Notes under the pieces: generated by a model
What the model was told of the DNA's origin: nothing
Database searches by the model: none
The model's input: only the letters and a program-made list of their open reading frames with translations
Assembly: GCA_014904845.1 (NCBI GenBank)
Contig: MU119233.1
Coordinates: forward strand, 186,001 to 250,000
Source: Acephala macrosclerotiorum
Lineage: Eukaryota > Ascomycota > Leotiomycetes > Helotiales > Mollisiaceae
Length of the DNA stretch: 64,000 bases
Direction of reading: 5' to 3'
Shown here: one piece after another, positions 32,140-44,142 of the stretch
Layout: each line of letters starts with the position of its first letter
Position numbering within the stretch: position 1 is the stretch's first letter
Made by a program: the position numbers and the translations under genes

Positions 32140-33058
32140 GCATTGACCTGAAGGGCAACGGGATGATGAAGTCGGGATACATTGATCATAGAGGAGTTTT
32201 TAATCATTGAGGAATATGGGAGGTGGGAAAGATCAGGTGTTTTGATTCTCGATATATCATCGGCAGGGCACCAAATATGGAGTTGTAGAGCAATGCGATG
32301 ATGGGAATCTCTTCTTTGTTTTTTTTTTTTGGCTCCTAACTCATGATCTGTGTATAAATTCGCGAGACCGAAATGCAAAATGTTAATGTCATAGATTGGC
32401 TGTTCATGATTGAGCTTTATTTTCACTTTGCCATGAGGTTCAACTCCTCGCCATCATGCTTATTTGATCTTCTGCCAATGTTCAGATTTGCATTGGCAAT
32501 TCGGATTCGCATTGGCAAGAATCGAACTTTAGTATTGGCAAACCCGATTTGCACTGGCAGAGTCGCATTGGCATCTAATCTTAGCCTGCCAACCTTCCGC
32601 ATGTCAACTTTTTACGAACTGTCGTCTTGTGATTAGATGCGATGGATCTGATACCAACCAAAGATGGGAGATCCCAAGCTTCAAAACATACCATGTATTG
32701 ACCAGGGTGCCTGTAACAGATGATCAGACGCGCGCCAAGATTATCAGATAAATGAGAACCCCCCGCAGATATTTTTTTATGCTTCTTCCTAGTCTGGGTA
32801 TGCATAACTTCTAATTTCCTTATTTGAGATGTCCCGAGCGGATGCGATTCTTGATACAAGAATTAGGTAGTGAGACAGAGGTGGTTTGAGGAGAATCTTT
32901 GTCTAATCTGATTGTGGCCTGGGAGCCTGGCTGTTCAGGGATCAGATGAGCTAAAACGAACCACAGCTTGCGTTGTGGGGAAGGTAAACACTGAAACCAA
33001 ACACCTCTCCATCCATCCCATCTCGCAGAGCCTCACACAATACTCGAATTCCTAGGCA
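32140..33058. other. Intergenic with degenerate 20-bp repeats
   Basis: This holds the array at 32483-32577 and a T10 run near 32318. No gene is seen. Confidence 0.5.
32483..32577. repeat. Degenerate array of a GATTTGCATTGGCA motif, about 20-bp period
   Basis: Five imperfect units follow each other: GATTTGCATTGGCA, GATTCGCATTGGCA, CTTTAGTATTGGCA, GATTTGCACTGGCA and GAGTCGCATTGGCA, separated by 5-9 bases. The conserved TTGGCA could be an NF1/CAAT-like binding core, or the array may simply be a minisatellite. Confidence 0.7.
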
Positions 33059-33880
33059 ATGAACAACACAACCAAACAAATTATGCTAACACGATGTATT
33101 TCCCCTTCCAATCACCACCCCTCCTCTTGTATAAGGTTGAAACAACCTTGTAATGCTGATGGCCACAGGATCGACCCCTCCCTCCGCCTCCGCCGCGCAA
33201 TCCACTCCTCCGATACCCTCCTCGTCCAACGAATCCTAACTTCCCACCCCTCCCTCCTGCAAAACCCCGACTCCACACCAACAGGCCTGTCCAACACCTC
33301 TCTCCACCTCGCGTCTTCGCTGGGCCATCTCTCCATCGTCCGTCTTCTGTTAAAGCTCGGCCATGATCGAACACTAGCTCAGTTGTCTTTGAATGAAGAA
33401 TATCAGACTCCTCTTCATCTTGCGTCTGCGGCTGGACATACGGATATAGTCCATCTGTTATGCTCCTCTTGCCCTTGGTCAATACCTCGACGAGATGTTC
33501 GCGGTCGCGATGCCTTGATGTTGGCTAGCAGAGAAGGCCACGACACCGTCGTCCAACTCCTCCTCACATTCTCTCCCAACGGCCCCGAAACCCTGCTATC
33601 CGCTTCAGACATAGACGGTAACACGGCTCTCCATTTCGCCAGCTCAAATGGCCATTTATTGGTCCTGAGAACACTGTTGGCTGCTGGAGCGGATAGTGAG
33701 AAGAGGAATGTGTGGAGTTGGACGCCGGTGGCTTATAGTGCGACGGTACAGGCGGAGGTTTATTTCAAGGGATTGGTAGGGGAGGTTGAGAGGAGGAAGA
33801 TGGTTAGGGAGAGGGCGGTAGAGGAGAAGAAGGGTGGGGCTGTGAGGATGGTTAGTTTGGGGGATGGAGAGGAGTCGTAG
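33059..33880 (+). CDS. Ankyrin-repeat protein
   Basis: A single open frame of 273 codons starts at the ATG at 33059. It contains about four to five ankyrin repeats between residues 45 and 225. Recognisable units include NTSLHLASSLGHLSIVRLLL, QTPLHLASAAGHTDIVHLL, RDALMLASREGHDTVVQLLL and NTALHFASSNGHLLVLRTLL followed by AAGADSEKRN. A charged C-terminus (VERRKMVRERAVEEKKGG) follows. Ankyrin proteins are protein-protein adaptors, and no catalytic domain is attached. The first 35 residues look less structured, and a short 5' intron or a later start cannot be excluded. The nearest neighbours give no functional hint. Confidence 0.83.
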   Translation: MNNTTKQIMLTRCISPSNHHPSSCIRLKQPCNADGHRIDPSLRLRRAIHSSDTLLVQRILTSHPSLLQNPDSTPTGLSNTSLHLASSLGHLSIVRLLLKLGHDRTLAQLSLNEEYQTPLHLASAAGHTDIVHLLCSSCPWSIPRRDVRGRDALMLASREGHDTVVQLLLTFSPNGPETLLSASDIDGNTALHFASSNGHLLVLRTLLAAGADSEKRNVWSWTPVAYSATVQAEVYFKGLVGEVERRKMVRERAVEEKKGGAVRMVSLGDGEES

Positions 33881-36458
33881 GAGAACATCAGAGACGAGAG
33901 ATCACAGATGGTTTACAAAGCTGGTGGATCTAACACTTGAGAGATGCGACAATTTCGTGGATATGGATGGCATGATCGATTCGGGAGATGTGGAAGAATT
34001 CGAATGTTAGAGAGTGAAGATATCAAGCATAAGGCACAACAAAACATCGGATTAACAGATCCACCTACAAAGGGGAATTGGGTTCTAAATCGTCAATCAT
34101 TTGTCAACATGGAGCTACAACCCGAAAAGGGTCTCACTGCAACGAAGGGCGGTAACAAGATGGCGTATGGAAAGAGCACGGGAGTTTTGTGAACGGTGGG
34201 AGGTATATACAAAAGACGAGATAGGAGTATGTGCGAGCAAGGCATACATGATGATGGGCATGGGCATACACAACTGGGCGACCAGATATTGAGTTGGGAG
34301 TTTGGGTGTTGGAATTTGAGGGATACAATGCCGGCTTTCTGGAATGCGGCCGTTGAATGAATGTTTCAAACGTCAGGGTGCTAGCCTGCTTACTTTCTTG
34401 TTTCAATGTTTAGTACATTTATATCTGCTGTTCTGCTTACGGTGTTCGTCTCCCAATGATGGTAGGCACAAGGATGCTTTAGAAATGATCATTGTTTTCA
34501 GCACGAACATCCTAGAGGTGAAGTAAACTTCTTCTGGTTCCACACATTTGAGACCATGAGTCAAGCCAGTGGGAGATTCACCATAGCATTTGATGGCGAA
34601 TCATCGAAACCATTCTTGAAAAGCTACCCTTCACCTGTACCCACTTGCAAGCGCAATTGCAGATGAGTATAACTGCCCCGGCCACCTCTTTTTCAAATAC
34701 AACAACCGCTCCTAGCACGGCCGACTACAATGCAATGGTCTCCATCTCTATCTACGAGATAGCATTTCGGAATCCATCAAACCGTTAGTCTTGATAGATG
34801 GATACCCTCAGCTGCTGTGGGACAACTGATTTGTTCGCTGTTGTTTGCAAGGCGTATTCGTTTTCTGGAACCTTTGTATTTGTCTCAAGGTTTCTAGGAT
34901 TGTTGTTTGTCAACTCCCACCCTCTTTATTAACGGATGGGAGCAAGTCCGCGAATCATTGTGAAGCAGAGGAACTGAGAAGAACCCCACTAGGCTTCAAA
35001 ATTGGAAAAACTCGTGGCCGCCCGGAGCTGCGCCAACCTTCCCACGATTTTCTCCAGGTAGCTTGCCTTGTAGGTGCTAGCAATCGTTGCAGAACGAATG
35101 TCAAGTGCGGTCGATATATAATCCCAGCGTATCGCCACTTTAAGTCGTCTCCTTTGGTGCGACGCTCTCCTTGTGAGTGTGTGTGAATAAGAGTGGGGTG
35201 TTGATGCAAAGAGGGGAGAGATAAGCAGGCTTGAAGGGGTGCAATTCATCCCGTTAAATAGACCTTCTAGACTCTTTACAACGTTGAAACACTTGAAGAT
35301 GCTCCTTACCACATGAACATTTCCACGTTCGCCAAAGCTCTCAGAGTGCTTTACTAGTTAGGATGCCGTACGAACAGCATCGCATGCTTCCGAGAAATCG
35401 GGTCTTATTTTACGTCCAACGTTTACAAAGAACAAGAATGCGCTCCTTTGTTGTCATTTTCAATTTGCTATCATCCTTCTGATTTCTTTCATAGACTTTC
35501 GGATGCACCACAGTCGTTTCACGAGATAAGAGCTATACTGACATTCTAATGAAGACGTGAAGGGTGACTCAAATATTGATCCAGGGCAATGCGACCTGCC
35601 CGAAAGACGACAGACATCCATTAAAATAAGCCAGATGAGATCCGTGAACTTTAAGGATCAGCAAGTTGCAGTACTGGTGAAGTCGCTATATACTGCCATG
35701 GGTCGCTGCTTTAAGTTATCCTGCTTTGGTGAGATGTTTTGCTTGGGAGGAGTGGTGGGTTTGGGTGGGGCGTTGAGTTATAAAGGGTAGGTGTAGGTTT
35801 GATCAAATGTCCTTTCACAAGCAAGCATTAATGAAAGATGAAGCGTTAACTCGAAGAGACGCTGATTGCCAGGTGACCGTCATCTCAAGATGAAGCGCCC
35901 ATTCCAAATATCAGCAGAAAGCACGTATGATAGCAATGAAAGAAGGTGGTAGCAAGACTGATTAGATAGGACGCCATCTCTCTAGATGGATTACCACCCG
36001 TACTCCACTGCCCATACTCACTTCGTGCAACTTGAGAGATGATATAGAATAGGGGCATCCCAAGATTGGAGGTTTTCGTGATCATTGTTATCGCGGCGGC
36101 CGTCTAGATTCTTGAACGAGACTACAAGGAAGTCGTTATTGTCTTCGTATACTACGAAGCAGCGTATTTATAATCCTTGAGGCTCGAAGAGAAGACGAGT
36201 CGGGTGAAGAGTGAAGTATCCTGAATGACAACATGTTCATTCACTTCTCTAAAAGTTGCCACTCTTAAGAAAGGCTCGTGATTTTGGAGTAACGAAGCAT
36301 TAGGTTACCAGCCTGATTTTATCTGAACTGAGGAGACTTTCCGAGTTCTCCACGACTTCATACTTGAAGATGAAAGTGACCTCTCTCTGATCTCGATTTG
36401 ATGTTCTCTAGTCTAATCTGTGACTCGTACATGAACGGACTTTGATAGAAGTGCCCCT
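33881..36458. other. 2.6-kb gene-free stretch
   Basis: No domain, splice-coherent frame, RNA gene or repeat is recognised here. Open frames up to about 110 codons (34845-35312) overlap on both strands. Confidence 0.45.
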
Positions 36459-37072
36459 TCAACTCATACCCATGAATCTCTTCTCCTTCTCCGTTCCCAG
36501 ATCAGCCAGCCAATCACCCTTCCTCTTGCAATAAAACTCACTCTCCCTATAGTACCCCAGTTAGCACTCAAAAGCCCATCCCACCTGGAACTAACTCACG
36601 GCTTCCACTCCTTCCATCCCTCCTCACCAAGGTCGAGCACTCCCGGGTTGACGATCAAGGCATCCTTATACTTGGGATTCAAATTCCAAAGTCTGGATCC
36701 GCACATCGAGCAAAAGACTCGATAGACGATACCGCCTGCGTCTGGGGATGTGTCTGCGTATGTCTTGATCTGCTCTTCCCCACTCAAAATTTTGAGTTGC
36801 TAGATGATATCAGCATCAAGTGAAACGAGGGGGGAGGTCGAGTGAAGGGGGGAAGTGGGGAAGTGGGAAAGGGCAAGTACAGCTTTCTCGTAAAACCCAT
36901 TTGCTTGGAAAGCTGAGCCAGAAGATTTCTTGCAGCTGAGGCAGTGGCAGAGGACTATTGTTGATGGAGCACCGGAAAGAGTGAAAGTTATGGAGCCGCA
37001 GAGGCAGGAGCCTTGGGCTGTGTCTTTGAAGTCGTCTTTGTTATAGGGGTTGGAGAGGAGGTCGTGTGCCAT
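36459..37072 (-). CDS. GFA-domain (glutathione-dependent formaldehyde-activating enzyme-like) protein
   Basis: Exons 37072-36881, 36799-36600 and 36546-36459 sum to 480 nt, or 159 residues. All four zinc-ligand blocks of the GFA/Mss4-like fold are present: GSCLCGSITF, then LCHCLSCKKSSGSAF, and later VFCSMCGSRLW, followed by the GVLD strand and a C-terminal WLADL helix. The last exon was found by splicing GTGAGT at 36599 to ACTATAG at 36547, which restores the expected tail. The family gathers S-hydroxymethyl-glutathione synthase-like and uncharacterised zinc proteins, so the actual activity is uncertain. It is a small soluble protein and looks intact. Confidence 0.92.
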
Positions 37073-38856
37073 CTTGAGGTGGGGAAAGTGAAAGGACGAA
37101 GAGGACTCGAGAGAACGAAAGCAAGAAAGAAAAGGAACTGCAGTTTAGCAGACTTATACACCACAGACATGTAAACAAGTATATCTTACAGAGATAAGAA
37201 AGCATTCTCTCACTTCCACTTACTCGGAGTGAAAGCCTTTGAACCCGCTGCTCTCTGATTGGCCACTCGACCACCCACTCGCCCCCTGATTGGCTACTCG
37301 AGTGCGAGAGCGAAATACGCATATGGATCTTCCCAGTTCAACGGCATCTTTCCCCATTTCTGCTTTGGCAACTTCCTCCAAACGTAATCGTGACAGGCCT
37401 TTCTGAGCCCGCGGATTGAAGTTCCGGCTCGTCGATTAATCATCATCGTAGCCTCACCTCGCCCTCTCTCGCACACCTTGCCCGCTACTTCCAGTCTCTC
37501 TTTACTGACTAATTCTTTATACAGCTTCAAAATATATTCTGCCTTCTCTGTCTCCCCTCATATTGAAGGAGAGAAAGATACCAGGAGCAACGGTATCAAC
37601 AACCACCCAAGCACTGGAGCATGAGAATTGGCCAAATGAGGGGCAATGAGACTCGACTGTTTCTCTGATAGAGTGACTACCCTGCCTCTCATAGCAACTA
37701 GTTCAAGTAAAGATGGGTAAGTCTGAATATATGCAGGTGTCAACGTCAGTGCATCTTGAGGCAGAGTTATGTGAAGACAAAAAACGCAAAAGGCAGAACA
37801 TTCAGAGCTTGAGAATCACCTGAAGGAATGAAGGAACGATAATTTGAAGGCCAGAGTTATGAATATCAGGCACTCGTCCTTGTATTTCTCATCGAGCTTC
37901 ACTTCAATGGTGACGTGATGAAGCCAAATTCAGTCAGAAATGATTTATAAGGATCCAAGGAAAATATTTTAGGGATACTCGAATGCTGTGGGATTGCGAA
38001 TCATTGAGTTCAAGAAGCACTGCCTCTGTCTTGAGAACATGAAGCCCCAACCCACTGCTTCTCATTCGGTTCATGTCCGGTCCGGATCCGAGCTCGGATC
38101 CGGGGAGAGACTCGCACGTGAATTGGAGCATCTTGATCGCAAGTTCATTGAGTCTGGTAGGATTTGAAGATGAGATGTCCAAGTTGCTGCTCAATCTTGA
38201 ATTGAGAGGAATCAAGGTCGGTCTTTGAAGATCGTTGTATCGTTGCGAAAGATCCGGTTTTCGATGTGATGTGGCGGTTTGGTGGTGTCCTCTACTAGAT
38301 TATACAGTAAAGGTGAAGGACCGTCTGACGGTTTCTAGAGGCAAACATTCATGCCCGAGCGTATATACAATCGGATGTCCTTGTTCGAGATTGGCATAAG
38401 CAATATTGAAGGCTTGCGGTTGAAGTGGGCTGATTAACATGATGTTTTCATTCTACGGTCGCCTAAAATTGCAAGGCTGACTTCAAGGCTTCTGCTTCGC
38501 GTCAAATCTGTCCTTCCAAACTTTATCTTCACTACCACAAAGCACCAGAGAGAGCTGGACTTTGATCTCGACAACGAGCGAGTGCTTTATTCCTGCTCGT
38601 AAGTATTCTAAGAAGAGTATTTCGAACTCGACAGCTTGTATTGCAGTGATGCTGGACTTGGCTGTTGCGGACATTGTCCGCTCTTTCCCATTTCTATGAA
38701 CATATTTTGCTCTTCTGTCTTCCTCTGCGGAAGCTTGTCTTCAATGTCCCTCTCCTCGTCAGACATCGCAAGCCTATTCTGCCTCTTCTCGAGCCCATCG
38801 ATCAACCTCATCCGTTATCCGATCAATTGACGTGAAGCCCCGCAAATCACAGCCCA
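37073..38856. other. Intergenic; one possible orphan coding fragment
   Basis: On the minus strand, 37545-37294 reads an uninterrupted, charged, protein-like frame (ILKLYKELVSKERLEVAGKV near its start, PLNWEDPYAYFALALE at its end) that begins after a TGA without any ATG. It may be a fragment of a lost gene. Nothing else is recognised. Confidence 0.35.
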
Positions 38857-40066
38857 ATGGAGCCCCTCGACTGCGCCGCACCCGCCTCACCACCAGATAC
38901 GAGCACCGATACTTCAACCTCCTCTCCCCCAACTCCCAGAGTTCTCGATGACAAAGGATTTCGACAATTGAAACTTCAGATCATTCGATTCCTGTTAGAC
39001 TTCCTCCAGGATAAGCACCCATCTGCTACCGAAATCGAATCCATCCTTGATTCCATTGTCTCTGGCGAAGTGGTACATTCACCTGCCGTCTTGGAATTCG
39101 CGACTACAATTCGTGGACACCTTCAGGACCTCGTCGACCGGGAGAGAGAAGCTGAGAGTCTTGGTCTTAAAATTAGGCTCGCAGACATAATGTCCCAAGC
39201 CGTGGCGAACAACGCGAAGAAGCCCATCTCCCGAACCAAGCAAGTCCTCGTCATCCTCGGGATACTCGTCTTCTTCGGTCTCGTCGTTCTCTTCACCCTC
39301 CTAGCTTACGATGTAAGTTCTCAATGTCCCTCATCTGCCAGGACATTTAACTAATCCTTATCTTTTCAGGTATTCACAATCCCAATCCTTACCCCAATCG
39401 CCCACTTCCTCGCACTAATCCTCTCCCCCTTCGTCCCCCTAATCTTCCCCATCTACCTCGCCATCTTCCTCCGCGTCTGCGCTTACCCGCGAAAACAATG
39501 GCCTGGAAAACGCCGCTGGCAATTCATCACCGGCTGCTGGGGCTTTAGCCATACACAACGCGCTGTTCGGAATGGTTTTAAGCTTTGGAAACCAGTTTAT
39601 AGGAATGGGGTGGAGGGGATGTGCGGGTTGAATGAGTGTAAGGGGAAGTGGGTCGAGGAGGCGCTGATTGTGGTGGTTGTTGTGTGTCAGTTGAGGGGTT
39701 GGAAGTGGGATAATGGGTATGTTTTCTCTTTGAAGCTCTCTTGAGTCTGGATTATTCTAGAGAATGTGGGACATTTATGAGAATATGTACTGATTTGGTG
39801 ATAGGTTGATCGACAAATGGATCGAGGGCCTTGTCAAGCAGGAAAAGATCGCGGCGGAGAGGGCGAAGAATAATAACGAGAACCGTATGGAGAAGGGCGA
39901 GATGACTGAGGAGATTGTCAATGAATATCCGAGCGCGGAAGAAGAGAAGAGGGAGTTGATGGCTGAAGATGCCATGACTTCCACGGACATTGAAGTCAAA
40001 CGGGAAGTCTTGATCGAGGTTGAGGATGCGGACAGAGTTGAGAAGCCGGAGGAAGTCAAGGCTTAG
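38857..40066 (+). CDS. Uncharacterised membrane protein with acidic coiled-coil tail
   Basis: Exons 38857-39312, 39370-39716 and 39805-40066 sum to 1065 nt, or 354 residues. The N-terminus is Thr/Ser/Pro-rich and then helical (KGFRQLKLQIIRFLLDFLQD). Around residues 130-200 are two or three hydrophobic segments: KQVLVILGILVFFGLVVLFT, then TPIAHFLALILSPFVPLIFP. A Trp-rich, basic stretch (YPRKQWPGKRRWQF) and a short VVVVV segment come next. The last exon is almost entirely charged (Glu/Lys) and likely forms a coiled coil. I do not recognise the family. Splice signals are strong at both introns (GTAAGT..TTTCAG, GTATGT..GATAG) and the frame is continuous, so the gene model is good even though the function is unknown. 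Confidence 0.82.
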
Positions 40067-40732
40067 ATTTGGGAAGGTTGATGGATAGCAGCATCCTTGA
40101 AAGTCCAGCAGAGAAGAGTGTTTGGGAAGATTTCAATGCTAACATTGCCTGAGATGATGGCGGGATTAATCCTTCTCGATCGTCACATTGAGCATACTTT
40201 ATTTTCCTTTGAGTCTGTGTGTTTCTTGTACACTTTAGATTTCCGAGCTGGTATCAACGCTCCAAAGAGTGAAAACTTCTTTTGTGGCTTCGATAGAAGT
40301 GCGAGTGTGCGTCTCTTTCCATCAGGAAATATCAAGCAAAATTGATTGGGCAGTGATGGAGGCCCCGCGACTGCAGGAGTCCTTGCAAGGCTTGTCGGTG
40401 AGGCAAACGTGAGAGGCCTCCAGCCAACGCCCCTGTCCGCGAGGCCTCACGAACATATCTATCGCATCAGGATCCGAATCTTTCCAATTGCTTCACAACA
40501 CAACGCATTTTGAACACACCCAAAAACAACCCTCAGATCCCTCGGCTCATTGCTGTGGGGCCTGAGCAACCTCGAATAAAAGCGGGGACCTTGTCTCCGC
40601 ATATACACACATCTTGAACAATCATGGTCGGCATTTAGGCATGTACACCCCCAACTACTTGCTCCAGATATGACTAGTTGCTCATGGTCTGCAATGAATG
40701 ATCCAATTGCCTTGGCTAACACCGAAGTGCAG
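40067..40732. other. 5' region of the C2H2 gene, first exon not resolved
   Basis: A GGCTAAC branch site and GTGCAG acceptor at 40732 indicate an intron ending here, so the first exon and ATG of the C2H2 gene lie in this stretch. ATGs at 40624, 40643 and 40670 were tried, but none gave a donor in the required phase 1. Confidence 0.5.
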
Positions 40733-41564
40733 GTACAAACCGCAACCCCTACGATGACTTTCTACCCTTCACGAGTCAAGACAGCCTCGAGTATTTTGAG
40801 CAGCTCTTCCCTGGAACAGCTTCCAGATTACTCAGCTTCCCTACAGACGAGCTTGATTCGGACATTCAGGAAGGTGCATTTATTGCACAACCTGTGAGAG
40901 ACGCATCATCGTCCACGTTATTCTCAGTACTGCCAGACAGTCTTCCTGACCACTTCGTCCACTGCGACCATGTTCCTGTCCAGCAGGACCATGGGAACAC
41001 GCCAAGTGAAGACACCAGCTCCCCTTTGGATCCGCCACTTGAAACGTCCCCAGATCTCAGAGATACAGAGTCCTCAATATCATCTCCACAATCTCGGACC
41101 TCGTCTCTTCAAGTTTCATCGCGAGACTCTGTATCTCCCTCCAGTGTCACGCCTGGACGCAGCACTCAAATCCGTTTGTTACAATGCTCTAAATGTAGCA
41201 GGTCATTTCGAATGGGCTCTCAACTCCGGTACAAGATCTCCACAAACATAATACATTTTGTGCACCTTTTCTGACCGATTTATGTAGGCGTCATGAAAAG
41301 ATTCACGATCCCAATCTCCAGATACATCAATGCACTGACTGCGGAAAACGATTCCCAGAGCGCAGAGATCTTATCCGCCATCTTCAATCCAGGCATGGGC
41401 TCGCAGCACCGCGACGGCACTTCTGTCCATTCAATGGATGTGAATATGCTACCCATCGCATCTTTGGCGGATTCGATAGATTGGACCATGCTAAACGACA
41501 TATCAAGACGCGCCACCACAGCCAAACGGCTCCAGTACTCAGAATAACAGACAATGGCAATTGA
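40733..41564 (+). CDS. C2H2 zinc-finger transcription factor (5' end unresolved)
   Basis: Two exons are clear, 40733-41228 and 41288-41564, joined by a GTACAAG..TGTAG intron. The first encodes an acidic, Ser/Pro-rich region (YDDFLPFTSQDSLEYFEQLF near its start) of the kind found in activation domains. The fingers span the intron: CSKCSRSFRMGSQLRRHEKIH, a canonical C2H2; then QCTDCGKRFPERRDLIRHLQ followed by SRH; then a third, wider finger with CPFNGCEYATH and RLDHAKRHIKTRHH. It is a probable nuclear sequence-specific DNA-binding protein. The open frame starts only at 40720, and no ATG precedes the fingers in frame, so at least one upstream exon is missing from this model. No stop or frameshift is seen in the shown part. 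Confidence 0.85.
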
Positions 41565-42168
41565 AGGGCGGAAAGGACATTACAAGGGTTGCACAGCTTT
41601 GAACGATGTTGAATACAACCCAAGAAACCTTCCACAACGATGTTCTCATCCCTGAACCTTCCGCATTACACGACGACCTTTTCTTCTTTGGCAGCATTTT
41701 TGACTACACACAACGAATCATCCCCCGCGTTCCCTATTATCCTTCGCGCCGATTTCCCATCTTTACTCTCCTGCCAGAAGAGGAACAGACTTTCAGTCAG
41801 CGTCCAGATATCAGCGATCGGTGGATCCAGCAGCTGCGGCGCAACCACAAACCGAATTGCGCTGCAATTTTTCCAGCAGGCCTCTTACCACGCGAAACAT
41901 GTTGGCCCAGATCCAGAATATGTTTATTGAGATTCGTTGTCGGTGTTTGTACAAGGTTAGGGTGTGGATTTTGTGGTGCTAGGTGGATCGAGTTGTCTTC
42001 TACCAAGCAGTGGAGAACCACACCCTATCTCTAACCTTGGGTCCTGAGTACGACGGTAAACTGCTCGCACCGACCATACTGGAAAACCTTCAACGAGATC
42101 ATCGATATCCTGTTCATGTCTTCAGATTGACCAAACACTTGTGGCATTCACCGAAACCAGACTTCGGC
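41565..42168. other. Intergenic, no supported gene
   Basis: Plus-strand frames at 41606-42034 and 41640-41930 overlap and have no domain. Base composition shifts to AT-rich toward 42170. Confidence 0.4.
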
Positions 42169-42430
42169 GCGATATTATCGATATGTATTTTGACCTTTAT
42201 GATTGAGTTAATCAATCTTAGGAGGTCTTTTGATTAAGTATATCGAGGATTTCTTTGACCTCGATATTGGTACGGTTAATCGATTAACCGAAAATATCGC
42301 GATATTATCGATATGTATCTTGACCCTTATAATGGAGTTAATCCTAGGAGGTCTTTTGATTAAGTATGTTGAGGGCTTATTTGAATTCGATATTGGTGCG
42401 GTTAATCGATTAATCGAAAATATCGCGATA
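42169..42430. repeat. AT-rich tandem duplication, about 130-bp unit
   Basis: The unit starting GATATTATCGATATGTAT at 42171 recurs at 42301. Both copies share GAGTTAATC, TAGGAGGTCTTTTGATTAAGTAT and GGTTAATCGATTAA(C/T)CGAAAATATCGCGAT-like blocks. The copies differ at many sites, mostly C/T or A/G. A third partial copy fades out after 42430. The TA-rich, CpA-poor look fits RIP-mutated repeat DNA. Confidence 0.8.
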
Positions 42431-43330
42431 ATCGACTCTAAATCGACCTTTGGATTTTTATCGATACTTACGATATTTTATTTTGAGAAAATGTATCGAT
42501 ACATATCGATAATATCGAAATCTCGCCGAAGTCTGACCGAAACCAACCTGTTATTCGCTTTCTGCTCGACATTGACAAGTTCAAGACGATTCATGCTGCA
42601 CCACGCATTCCGTTCCATAGTATGGCCACCCATTATACTAAAGCGCTTCCGAAATCCTCATCTTCTCCCTTCATGGTGGGTGACTTGGCCGTCACCTATC
42701 GCCTAGTCCTACTGCTTGGGACATCGTTATATTACCAATCTGCCATTTACGGGGTATGGGGAGCGGCGTTGGCAGGAGGGTAAAGCCCACGGACGATGTG
42801 GTTCCGTTGCTCTGTGTAAGCTCTTTCCCGAACGTGATTACCAGTTGAAGATAGCTAATTGTGTGTTCGGTAGTTTGTCAGAGGTTGCAAGCCTATTTAG
42901 TTGGACCTCCCGACTGATATGGTGAAGATATTGTACGAAGTACAGGGTCCTTTGATTGCTAAACATCGCCACCCAGATTACCCAATTGCGGACCTAAAAG
43001 AGATATTCTGGACAGGCGATTGGCCAGACCACTCGGATTTTCGACAGAATTTGGACGTACCTGCTCTCGTGTAACAATTAAAAGGGCCTGTACTTCGTAT
43101 ACAAGTGGGTTGCTACCATTTTTCATTCTGAGATTTCTTAGAATTTCCTTGGGCCTTCGGGCTCAAGGGTTTGATGAACGATCCCCACTTATCTCGAATT
43201 GTCCTTCAAATTTGCTGAACTCCACTGCAGGACCACTCTCCAGGGGGAGGACCGGCGTGTTCGTTACAAACTGCCCCGTATGGAGCAGCGGAATCTGCAT
43301 ACCACACATCCGCAATGATTCACGTCGGAC
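42431..43330 (+). pseudogene. Decayed coding region of unrecognised family
   Basis: From about 42905 the plus strand reads LDLPTDMVKILYEVQGPLIA, then HRHPDYPIADLKEIFWTGDW and PDHSDFRQNLDVPALV before a stop. The same frame then continues protein-like (RIQVGCYHFSF, DFLEFPWAFGLKGLMNDPHL) through two more stops, with further sense in a neighbouring frame to 43330. Amino-acid composition is convincing for former protein but I cannot name the family. AT-rich repeat remnants lie directly upstream. Confidence 0.4.
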
Positions 43331-44142
43331 CAGGCTTTGAGTTTTCGTGCCGGCTCATTGTCACTGTATACAGGCATACTTCCAGGACCGGTACGCCCTC
43401 TACAAACTGCCTTGTCTGAATCATTGTGCACTCCTCAGATAACCATCCGCCGCTCTGGATGGGCACTTATCTCTGTATGTACGATTCTTTTCTTCTTCTT
43501 CTTCTTCTTCTTCTTCTTCTTCTTCTTCGTCAACAGAAGATGTTATGAAGCTCGATTCTTCGAATCTCTCAACGTCGGGTGTTCGCACGAATTGGCGAAT
43601 TTAAGGAATTCTTATGCTAATGTTGTGTCTCGTCATAGTTACTTTCATGACTCCATGGCTCGTTGTTTTTGTTTTTGCCTAGGTTGGTTGTTGACTTGCT
43701 AGTGTCGGGCACGAGGAGAGTTTTGACGGGGATAGCTTGACATTTCCTTGTAGTCGGTCGTTGTATTTCGTCCCAACTCCTTTTCATCGTTTACACTCTG
43801 CACCTACACGAAATGAATTTATTGAAGATCGTAAAGATGATCTCAAGCTTCGGAGATCACAAAGCTTCTGTGAGACCCAATCTAACATTTTCCCTTGCAA
43901 GATTGCATGAGAAACTCTTTTCGAATGTCTCGAGCTGAATTCGTGGAGTCGCGCCTGACCTGAACCCGAAGATCATCAATAACAATCATGTGAAGAGAGG
44001 TTGCATGTGTTCAATATACAAGTACAAAGAAGAGACAGAAGGCGATTCGAGTTGTTCTGAAACAGAGGGGAATAATAAATACTCCAACATAAAATCAAAC
44101 CCTTTCCCGCCTTTCCTAACCCCCCGCCCAACCCAAATATCC
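43331..44142. other. Intergenic with a (TTC)n microsatellite
   Basis: This holds the microsatellite at 43486-43529 and the 3' flank of the GST gene. No gene is seen. Confidence 0.5.
43486..43529. repeat. (TTC)n microsatellite, about 13 units
   Basis: Uninterrupted TTC repeats follow a short imperfect TTCTTTTC lead-in. The array lies in non-coding DNA and is likely length-variable between strains. Confidence 0.97.

Noticed and set aside
31785..32426. 213-codon minus-strand frame with Ala-rich middle
   Set aside because: Antisense to the Ala/Gly-rich tail of the secreted-protein gene.
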